Assembly: GCA_947495425.1 (NCBI GenBank)
Contig: CANLYR010000007.1
Location: forward strand, 1-64,000
DNA: 64,000 nt
From: an uncultured Aquimarina sp.
GTDB taxonomy: Bacteria > Bacteroidota > Bacteroidia > Flavobacteriales > Flavobacteriaceae
Reading direction: 5' to 3'
Shown here: piece after piece, positions 57,953 to 64,000 of the stretch
Numbering within the stretch: the first letter of the stretch is position 1
How the letters are laid out: every line of letters starts with the position of its first letter
Program-made: the position numbers and the translations under genes
Notes under the pieces: generated by a model
What the model was told of the DNA's origin: nothing
Database searches by the model: none
The model's input: the letters and a program-made list of their open reading frames with translations, nothing else

Positions 57953-59326
57953 TTAGGTTTTTTGAATAGGAATAATCTTCAATTTTTTCTTCAAGCGGGT
58001 ATAACTTTGAATAATATGTTGAACATCTCGATTATGTTCCATAGGGGTGATGATAGCCCGTAATATATCTATATTATTGATTTGATGATTTAAACTAAAG
58101 TATCCAATGCCTTTAAATTTTCCTTCTTCAACCAAAATTACACTTTGCTCATCGATATTTCGGCCACGATCGATAATCATCATATCCTGATTATCAAAAG
58201 ATGTATTGTCAATTAGTTGTTGAACCCGTACATTATATTCTTGAGGAGTTTCTTCAGAAATGCATGCACCGTAACATTCTTTTATAGTGTAGTTAAAGCA
58301 ATTGCTGTTGCCTGTGTCTAAACCTATTAATTTATGACACAGGTTATATTCTTCTGCCCATCGATGTATACAAGATTTTGCTTGTTGTTTATTAGTAAAT
58401 GTGGTTATATTTTTTTTTCGGTGGTCGGCTTTTGCCACTTTTAGATTTATAAATCCATTCTCGTCGATGTATTGATATAAAGCCTGGTCAAATTTCGTTC
58501 TGCGCAGGGATCGGTTATATTTGGGTTTATTCCGTTTTATTTCTTCGCTTTCTTTTAATAGCGCAACAAGTTCACTTCCTGTAATTTCGTGGGTTACACG
58601 CACAATCTCTTCTTGTATTTTTTTGGATTTCCTATTGTCGTTAGTAAAATGTTGAGTAAGGCGTTTTTTAATATTTTTACTTTTTCCGATATAAATAATC
58701 GTTCCGTCTTCGCGATGCATATAGTATATTCCGGTAGCTATAGGAGCTTCTTCAATGAGTTTGAGAAGCTTATCATCTACTTGTCGTTTGGTTTCTGTGC
58801 GAACCGTATCTGTGATAATATCTTTATCCAGATCTTTAGTAAGTAAAAGCTTAAAAAGTTTTACGGTAGCAAGAGCATCCCCATTAGCTCGATGTCTATC
58901 GGATAGTGGAATACCCAAACCACGAACTAATTTGCCTAAACTATATGATTTTTGGCCAGGGATTAGTCTTTTTGAGAGCTCTACAGTACATAATGATTGT
59001 CGCTCATATTCAAATCCCAATCTAGAAAATTCGGTTTTCAAGATACGATAATCAAAACTTGCGTTGTGAGCTACTATAACACAGTCTGTGGTTATTTCTA
59101 CGATTCTTTTTGCCACTTCATAGAACTTGGGAGCGCTACGAAGCATTTGATTATTAATACCGGTAAGATTGGCAACAAATGGTTGAATTTGCCTTTCCGG
59201 ATTGACCAAACTAATAAATTGATCTACAACTTCATGTCCGTCAAATTTATATATAGCAATTTCAGTAATTCCTTCTTCATTATATTTTCCTCCAGTCGTT
59301 TCTATATCTAAAATTGCATACATCAT
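57953..59326 (-). CDS. DnaQ-like exonuclease fused to a GIY-YIG nuclease domain
   Basis: A 457-residue fusion. The N-terminal DEDDh 3'-5' exonuclease (about 1-170) has AILDIETTGGKYNEEGITEI, VIVAHNASFDYRILKTEFSR, and HRANGDALATVKLFK. The GIY-YIG domain (about 198-285) has GIYYMHREDGTIIYIGKSKN and IKKRLTQHFTNDNRKSKKIQ. A C-terminal region (about 290-457) includes ECYGACISEETPQEYN, as in UvrC-like or Cho-like proteins. Comparable fusions are known (Pol III epsilon/UvrC-type), and a role in DNA repair is inferred. M1 or M2 could be the start. Confidence 0.9.
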   Translation of the reverse strand: MMYAILDIETTGGKYNEEGITEIAIYKFDGHEVVDQFISLVNPERQIQPFVANLTGINNQMLRSAPKFYEVAKRIVEITTDCVIVAHNASFDYRILKTEFSRLGFEYERQSLCTVELSKRLIPGQKSYSLGKLVRGLGIPLSDRHRANGDALATVKLFKLLLTKDLDKDIITDTVRTETKRQVDDKLLKLIEEAPIATGIYYMHREDGTIIYIGKSKNIKKRLTQHFTNDNRKSKKIQEEIVRVTHEITGSELVALLKESEEIKRNKPKYNRSLRRTKFDQALYQYIDENGFINLKVAKADHRKKNITTFTNKQQAKSCIHRWAEEYNLCHKLIGLDTGNSNCFNYTIKECYGACISEETPQEYNVRVQQLIDNTSFDNQDMMIIDRGRNIDEQSVILVEEGKFKGIGYFSLNHQINNIDILRAIITPMEHNRDVQHIIQSYTRLKKKLKIIPIQKT

Positions 59327-59340
59327 TAGTCTGTAGTGGG

Positions 59341-59592
59341 TAATCTTTAGTCGTTAAGTTTTAGTGATTAATGGGTGATCTGGTTTTAATTCGTTTATGA
59401 AAACTGCTAATCATTTTCGAAAGTTCTGTTAGTTGTATTTAGTTAATCTAGTGGTTTTGGGAGATGACTAAATTTTCAAAATTAAATTTTACTTCCTCCA
59501 CTATTTAATACTATTCTAATTCATTTTTATAATAGCTAAAATAGACCATTTTTCATGAGTCTAATCACTAATTAGAAACCTATTTACTAATT
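59341..59592. repeat. degenerate intergenic repeat, copy 1
   Basis: The 260-base gap between the nuclease fusion and the YggS gene opens with TTAGTCGTTAAGTTTTAGTG (59347-59366, continuing ATTA to 59370). It ends with a degenerate inverted copy (59560-59592, reading TTAGTAAATAGGTTT...TTAGTGATTAG on the minus strand). The interior word TTAGTTGTATTTAGTTAATC (near 59429-59448) resembles TAGTTGTAATCTAG near 62590 in the second copy. It has no open frame and looks like a small non-autonomous element or an old scar. Confidence 0.45.
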
Positions 59593-60249
59593 GTAATTTC
59601 TTTCTCCAAAGATAGAACTTCCTATTCTAACCATTGTACTACCAGAGTCGATAGCTATTTTATAGTCTCCACTCATCCCAATTGATAAGGTTTTTAGTTG
59701 GGTATACGTTGGTTTCAATTGCTCAAAAAGAGTTTTTATTTGCTCGAATTCGTTTTTAATTTGTTCTTGATTACTAGTAAAAGTTGCCATTCCCATTAAA
59801 CCTTGAATATGTACATTTGTTAAATGCTTCAGTTCTTCTGAGGCCAGTAGGGAAGTAGTTTCTTCTTGGGTTAGCCCAAATTTACTTTCTTCTTCTGCGA
59901 TTTTAACTTGTAACAGGCAATGAATAGTTCTGTTATGTTTTTTTGCTTGTTTGTTTATTTCTTTAAGAAGCTTATAGCTGTCAACTGCATGTATCAAATC
60001 TACATATTCGGCCATATACTTTACTTTATTTGTTTGTACATGTCCAATCATATGCCAACTAATATCTTTGGGTAGCGTTTCCCATTTGTCGGTCATTTCC
60101 TGAATTTTATTTTCACCAAAAACCCGCTGCCCAATATCATATGCTTGTTTGAGGTCAGAAATAGGTTTGGTTTTGGAAACGGCTACAAGTGTAATATCTT
60201 CAGGGATAGTACTTTTTATATCCCGAAGGTTTTTTTCAATATCATTCAT
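59587..60249 (-). CDS. YggS family PLP-binding protein
   Basis: This family (YggS/PLPBP) binds pyridoxal phosphate and keeps vitamin B6 and amino-acid levels balanced; no enzyme activity is established. From the ATG at 60247-60249 the protein has 220 residues: DITLVAVSKTKPISDLKQAY (PLP-lysine in VSKTKP), VFGENKIQEMTDKWE, WHMIGHVQTNKVKYM and late LSIGMSGDYKIAIDSGSTMV. The -7 element at 60256-60263 lies on the longer start (60258) and favours the shorter one. It is separated by 34 bases from the DUF1015 gene. Confidence 0.92.
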   Translation of the reverse strand: MNDIEKNLRDIKSTIPEDITLVAVSKTKPISDLKQAYDIGQRVFGENKIQEMTDKWETLPKDISWHMIGHVQTNKVKYMAEYVDLIHAVDSYKLLKEINKQAKKHNRTIHCLLQVKIAEEESKFGLTQEETTSLLASEELKHLTNVHIQGLMGMATFTSNQEQIKNEFEQIKTLFEQLKPTYTQLKTLSIGMSGDYKIAIDSGSTMVRIGSSIFGERNYN

Positions 60250-60255
60250 AAGGTG

Positions 60256-60263
60256 CAAAGATA
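60256..60263 (-). promoter_or_regulatory. -7 promoter element for the YggS gene
   Basis: On the minus strand TATCTTTG, then CACCTT and the ATG at 60249. It matches TAnnTTTG exactly and would put transcription start within a few bases of the start codon. No TTG at the usual distance. Confidence 0.45.
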
Positions 60264-60283
60264 TCTAAAAAATCATTTTTAGC

Positions 60284-61522
60284 TTAAAATTCATATATGG
60301 TTATTCCGCTTCTTAATTTAGGTTCAATATATGTGCTTTTTGGAGGCATTGTTAATCCTTGGTCAGCAATTTTTTTCATTTGATCTATGGATGCTGGAAA
60401 AAGTCCGAAACCAACTTGATATTCGTTGTTGTCTACCAAAGTTTTTACAAATACAATATCGTTTTTACCGTCAGAATATTCGATACGTGTATCGGTACGC
60501 AGATCTTGTATGCCTAAAATAGGTTTTAATACCGTTTTGTAAAGGATTTGGGCATCTAATTCTTCGAGAGCATCGGTAAATTCATATCTTGTTTTCCTAA
60601 GATATAATGAATAAAATTCACCATCAATATACATACTGAAATGATGAGGTTTTGATGGTTTATATACTTCGATACCTCTATTCTCTATACGAAACCATTC
60701 ATCTAGCTGGATCAGGAACTCTTCTTTGGTTAATCCATTAAGGTCTTTGATCAATCGATTAAACTCGTATATTCTCAAATCTGATTCTGGGATCAAATAG
60801 CTCATAAAGAAATTATACGCTTCATCTCCTTTATGTTGTAGATTATTTTCTTTAAGATCTTTGGCGAGCAAGCATGAAGAAGCAGAGCGATGATGCCCAT
60901 CTGCAATATATACGGTTTCTATTTTTGAAAACTCATGTCTAATCTGGTCAATTATTTTTTCATCCTTAATTTTCCAGAGATAATGTGTATCGCGATAGGT
61001 GGTTGTAAATTCGTATTCTGCCCTTTGTTTGGTTATTTCTGAAATAATAGCAGTAATCGAAGGGCTGTCGGGGTAGGTAAGCAATACAGGTTCTGCATTA
61101 AATCCTACTGTTTTTAGATAGTCTTTGAAAGTATTTTCGCGGTTTTGTAATGTGTCTTCGTGCTTTTTGATAACATCACGTTCATAATCTTCGGCACTGG
61201 CAGCAGCTATGATTCCAGAAAAAGATTCTTGTTCACGATTTACAATTTTATATATATAATAACAGGGTGTTTCATCTTGCGTAAAAATTTCATCTTCTTT
61301 AAATTCCAGATACCGATTACGAACTAGTTTATACCGCTCTTCACCAGATATTTCTTTTTGGTATTTGTGTCCGGGATTTATAATATGTAAGAATGAGTAA
61401 GGGTTATAATCCATCCTTGAATCACGTTCGTTGGGTGTATAACTTTGATAGGATCGGGTTGCTACAAGACTTACTTTATCTCTGGTGGGTCGTATTGCCT
61501 TAAACGGATGAATTTTTGCCAT
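60284..61522 (-). CDS. DUF1015 protein
   Basis: From the ATG at 61520-61522 the protein has 412 residues. It starts MAKIHPFKAIRPTRDKVSLV, the DUF1015 opening, and has the conserved ETVYIADGHHRSASSCLLAK (about 204-223). The start at 61555 adds 11 non-conserved residues. The family is widespread in bacteria. The AxGHHR segment resembles ParB/sulfiredoxin-type nucleotide sites, and some members are linked to serine or SerA-related metabolism by neighbourhood; neither is shown here. Cytoplasmic. Confidence 0.9.
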   Translation of the reverse strand: MAKIHPFKAIRPTRDKVSLVATRSYQSYTPNERDSRMDYNPYSFLHIINPGHKYQKEISGEERYKLVRNRYLEFKEDEIFTQDETPCYYIYKIVNREQESFSGIIAAASAEDYERDVIKKHEDTLQNRENTFKDYLKTVGFNAEPVLLTYPDSPSITAIISEITKQRAEYEFTTTYRDTHYLWKIKDEKIIDQIRHEFSKIETVYIADGHHRSASSCLLAKDLKENNLQHKGDEAYNFFMSYLIPESDLRIYEFNRLIKDLNGLTKEEFLIQLDEWFRIENRGIEVYKPSKPHHFSMYIDGEFYSLYLRKTRYEFTDALEELDAQILYKTVLKPILGIQDLRTDTRIEYSDGKNDIVFVKTLVDNNEYQVGFGLFPASIDQMKKIADQGLTMPPKSTYIEPKLRSGITIYEF

Positions 61523-61593
61523 ATTTTGGTTTCTGGTTTCAGATTTCAAGTACAATATAATTACTTTTAAAACCTGAAATTAACAACTTGAAA

Positions 61594-62481
61594 CTAACTA
61601 AACTGCTTTGCTACATTTTCGGCTTTTCTACTTTCAGAATAATCATAGAATCCTTCGCCACTTTTAACACCTAGTTTACCTGCCATAACCATATTAACTA
61701 ATAATGGACAAGGAGCATATTTTGGATTTTTGAAGCCGTCATACATTACATTAAGAATTGAAAGACAAACATCAAGCCCTATGAAATCTGCCAATTGTAA
61801 TGGTCCCATAGGGTGTGCCATACCCAGTTTCATTACAGTATCAATTTCAGTGACACCGGCAACGCCGTTATATAGGGTTTCTATTGACTCATTAATCATT
61901 GGCATAAGGATACGATTAGCAACAAATCCAGGATAGTCATTTACTTCTACAGGTACTTTGCCTAATGTTTTAGACATTTCCATTATGATATTGGTTACTT
62001 CATCAGAAGTATTGTACCCTCTAATGATTTCAACCAATTTCATAATGGGTACCGGATTCATAAAATGCATCCCAATTACCATTTCTGGTCTATTGGTTAC
62101 TGCCGCAATTTGTGTGATGGATATCGAAGAGGTATTAGAGGCTATAATAGTGTCATCTGAACAAGCATCATTAAGGTCTTTGAAAATTTTTAGTTTTAAA
62201 TCTATATTTTCGGTTGCAGCTTCTACCACAAGTTCAGCATGCTCTACACCTGTTTTGATACTTGTATGTGTAGTTATGTTTGCCAAAGTAGCTTTTTTGT
62301 CAGCTTCAGAGATTTTCTCTTTAGAAACCATGCGATCTAAATTCTTAGCAATGGTAGCTAAGCCTTTATCCAGAGCTTGTTGAGAAATATCTATGAGTTG
62401 TACCTTGAATCCTTTTTGTGCAAAAGTATGAGCGATACCATTTCCCATAGTACCCGCGCCAATAACAGCGATGTTTTTCAT
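61594..62481 (-). CDS. 3-hydroxybutyryl-CoA dehydrogenase
   Basis: A 295-residue NAD(P)-dependent dehydrogenase that interconverts 3-hydroxyacyl-CoA (C4 preferred in the family) and acetoacetyl-CoA. The Rossmann motif is IAVIGAGTMGNGIAHTFAQK (about 4-23). It keeps NTSSISITQIAAVTNRPEMV, GMHFMNPVPIMKLVEIIRG (catalytic His) and DYPGFVANRILMPMINES. Length is normal for the single-domain Hbd/FadB2 type. No thiolase or crotonase lies next to it, so pathway (butyrate, PHB or fatty-acid oxidation) is not fixed. Confidence 0.93.
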   Translation of the reverse strand: MKNIAVIGAGTMGNGIAHTFAQKGFKVQLIDISQQALDKGLATIAKNLDRMVSKEKISEADKKATLANITTHTSIKTGVEHAELVVEAATENIDLKLKIFKDLNDACSDDTIIASNTSSISITQIAAVTNRPEMVIGMHFMNPVPIMKLVEIIRGYNTSDEVTNIIMEMSKTLGKVPVEVNDYPGFVANRILMPMINESIETLYNGVAGVTEIDTVMKLGMAHPMGPLQLADFIGLDVCLSILNVMYDGFKNPKYAPCPLLVNMVMAGKLGVKSGEGFYDYSESRKAENVAKQFS

Positions 62482-62499
62482 GTGTATTGTGTGTTTAAA

Positions 62500-62709
62500 T
62501 GTGTATTAGTAGTTAGGTTTTAGTAATTAGGTTTTAAATCTATTTTTAATATGTTTTTGAATGCTGGTAACTATTTTGCAAGTTAGGCTAGTTGTAATCT
62601 AGCAATTTTTTTTCTTCAGAAACACATTTTCTTCTCAATGCATTAGTAGATCAGACTGCATATTCTCTGGTTGAGTATCTAATTACTCTTGTCTAACAAC
62701 TGACTACTA
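62500..62709. repeat. degenerate intergenic repeat, copy 2
   Basis: The 228-base gap upstream of the dehydrogenase contains TTAGTAGTTAGGTTTTAGTA (62506-62525, continuing ATTA to 62529). This differs from the start of copy 1 at only a few positions over about 25 bases. An inner stretch around 62579-62602 (AAGTTAGG then TAGTTGTAATCTAG) resembles the interior of copy 1. The far end (62672-62709) again carries an inverted, degenerate form. No open frame. Confidence 0.45.
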
Positions 62710-63669
62710 TTAAAAGCAATCAATAATTTTTAAAGCGACTTCTAATGCTTTTTTGCCTTGTTCAAGAGAAACAATAGGAGTGGTGTTATTGTTTATCGCT
62801 TCGGCAAAAGTGTTGAGTTCATCTAATATGGCATTGTTAGATGGAATATTTGGATTGTCAAAATAAATCTGTTTTTTTACTCCTTCTGCGTTTTGTAAAA
62901 TCATGGCAAAATCATCTGGATGCTCTGGAGCATCTTTCATTTTTACGACTTCACATTTTTTCTCAAAGAAATCTATCGAGATGTAAGCATCGCGCTGAAA
63001 GAAACGGGATTTTCTCATGTTTTTAAGCGAAATCCTACTCGCCGTAAGATTTGCTACACAACCATTTTCGAATTCGATACGTGCGTTGGCAATATCAGGT
63101 GTTTCACTAATTACAGAAACACCACTTGCGCTAATGTGTTTTACTTCAGAATGTACTACGCTTAGTATTGCATCAATATCATGAATCATAAGATCTAATA
63201 CTACGGGCACATCGGTTCCTCTAGGATTAAATTCGGCTAGTCTATGCGTCTCAATAAACATAGGGTTGTCAATCTTATTCGCTACAGCAGTATATGCAGG
63301 ATTAAAACGTTCTACATGACCCACCTGTCCTTTTACATTATGTGTATGAGCCAATTCAATTAATTGTTTGGCTTCTGCAACCGTATTTGTAATTGGTTTT
63401 TCTATAAAAACATGTTTTCCAGCTTCTATAGCTTGTTTTGCAACATCAAAATGAGCAAATGTTGGGGTTACAATGTCTACAACGTCTACAGCGTCAATCA
63501 ACTCTTCAATAGAGTCAAATAGCGTATAGCCAAACTCTTCTGCAATAGATTTAGCTTGCGTTGAGCTGGCATCGTAAAAACCTACAAGGTTATAATTTTC
63601 AGATTCTTCAAGAAGACGTAAATGGATTTTACCAAGGTGTCCCGCACCGAGTACTCCGGCTTTGAGCAT
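62710..63669 (-). CDS. Gfo/Idh/MocA family oxidoreductase
   Basis: This 319-residue NAD(P)-dependent oxidoreductase has a Rossmann N-terminal domain (AGVLGAGHLGKIHLRLLEES, about 4-23; VDIVTPTFAHFDVAKQAIEA; GKHVFIEKPITNTVAEAKQL with the EKP motif). The C-terminal beta-sheet domain carries VPVVLDLMIHDIDAILSVVH. It acts on a sugar or cyclic polyol. It has a -7 element upstream and is divergent from pcm. Substrate cannot be named; no carbohydrate operon is nearby. Confidence 0.9.
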   Translation of the reverse strand: MLKAGVLGAGHLGKIHLRLLEESENYNLVGFYDASSTQAKSIAEEFGYTLFDSIEELIDAVDVVDIVTPTFAHFDVAKQAIEAGKHVFIEKPITNTVAEAKQLIELAHTHNVKGQVGHVERFNPAYTAVANKIDNPMFIETHRLAEFNPRGTDVPVVLDLMIHDIDAILSVVHSEVKHISASGVSVISETPDIANARIEFENGCVANLTASRISLKNMRKSRFFQRDAYISIDFFEKKCEVVKMKDAPEHPDDFAMILQNAEGVKKQIYFDNPNIPSNNAILDELNTFAEAINNNTTPIVSLEQGKKALEVALKIIDCF

Positions 63670-63685
63670 AATTCAAGATTTTACA

Positions 63686-63693
63686 CAAAAATA
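63686..63693 (-). promoter_or_regulatory. -7 promoter element for the Gfo/Idh gene
   Basis: On the minus strand TATTTTTG, matching TAnnTTTG, 17 bases upstream of the ATG. No TTG at the standard spacing is seen. Confidence 0.45.
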
Positions 63694-63889
63694 GTATTAT
63701 TTATAAACTAAGTGATACTCTATTTTGAAAATCCTAACATTAAATTTGAAAGGATTCAAAATAATTGATTTAACTTATTCTACCATAAAACGGGATTTTG
63801 AGAGGATATTCATTTTATTATGAGAAATAGTGTTTTAATCTTTAAAATGTTTATGTAATTTTAGCCTGCTAAATAACCCCTTAGAAATA

Positions 63890-64000
63890 GTGAAAGATAC
63901 CCTTAGACATGCTGGAAAACGAAAACAATTGGTTGAGGTTTTAATCCAAAAAGAAATTAAAGATACATCGGTTTTGGCTGCGATAGCAAAAATACCAAGA
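63890..64000 (+). CDS. pcm: protein-L-isoaspartate O-methyltransferase, N-terminal part
   Basis: Starting at GTG 63890, 37 codons read KDTLRHAGKRKQLVEVLIQK then EIKDTSVLAAIAKIPR, which matches the start of Pcm proteins (KDxxxHxGxRxxLVexL...I.d..VLxAixkiPR). Pcm repairs isoaspartyl residues in damaged proteins using S-adenosylmethionine. The gene runs off the window. The GTG start is chosen because no ATG precedes it in frame close by. Confidence rests on this N terminus only. Confidence 0.75.
   Translation, partial: MKDTLRHAGKRKQLVEVLIQKEIKDTSVLAAIAKIPR

Overview
The window looks like chromosomal DNA of a marine-type member of the Flavobacteriaceae (Bacteroidota), possibly close to Aquimarina; the genus is an inference. 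The signs are low GC content, no Shine-Dalgarno leaders, TAnnTTTG -7 promoter elements, a type IX secretion (T9SS) type B adhesin cluster with PorP/SprF, a DUF4249/TonB receptor pair, the Bacteroidota form of RpoZ, monomeric NADP isocitrate dehydrogenase, and several family-restricted genes (DUF6095, DUF6913, DUF4835). Most of the window is ordinary housekeeping chromosome. I see no prophage, insertion sequence, CRISPR array, rRNA or tRNA.

Layout. 0-5 kb: DinB-like protein, MurQ, DUF6095, then a DUF4249 lipoprotein with its TonB-dependent receptor. 5-8.2 kb: an ECF sigma factor / membrane anti-sigma / DUF4097 / outer-membrane barrel operon. 8.4-9 kb: a lipoprotein gene interrupted by an in-frame TAA. 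9-17.5 kb: icd, a 0.9 kb non-coding stretch, rplS, trmD, a coiled-coil membrane protein, a long-form GAPDH and a DegP/Q protease. 17.6-24 kb: dapF-GNAT-mltG, a lysozyme-like protein, an RsmI-like methylase, a low-molecular-weight phosphatase, dnaA and a thioesterase. 24.3-28 kb: a tightly overlapping operon (LEA-type lipoprotein, ribD, HAD, EamA, YigZ). 28-32 kb: GNAT, prmC, LOG-family protein, ligA.

32-35 kb is the most accessory-looking part: two tandem divergent membrane paralogs followed by a heavily decayed pseudogene. 35-42.5 kb: DUF6913-dapA-Kir channel, then bamD-rpoZ-coaBC-DUF4835-recN. 42.6-49.1 kb: a CAP lipoprotein, then the T9SS-B operon (992-aa adhesin, PorP/SprF, OmpA/PD40 protein) behind a promoter with a long leader. 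49.6-57 kb: an FabI-type reductase, a DUF922-like protein that has lost its zinc ligands, glycosyltransferase, YbbR, coaE, a histidine kinase/response regulator pair and miaA. 57-64 kb: a Kv-type channel with a zinc ribbon, a DnaQ/GIY-YIG fusion, YggS, DUF1015, 3-hydroxybutyryl-CoA dehydrogenase, a Gfo/Idh oxidoreductase and the start of pcm. Two intergenic gaps here (59.34-59.59 and 62.50-62.71 kb) share a degenerate repeat with inverted ends.

The best leads are the in-frame stop at 8662-8664, the pseudo-zincin at 50553-51140, the decayed gene at 34158-34913 beside the tandem membrane paralogs, and the related intergenic elements. I did not find a clear new multi-gene defence or biosynthetic system.
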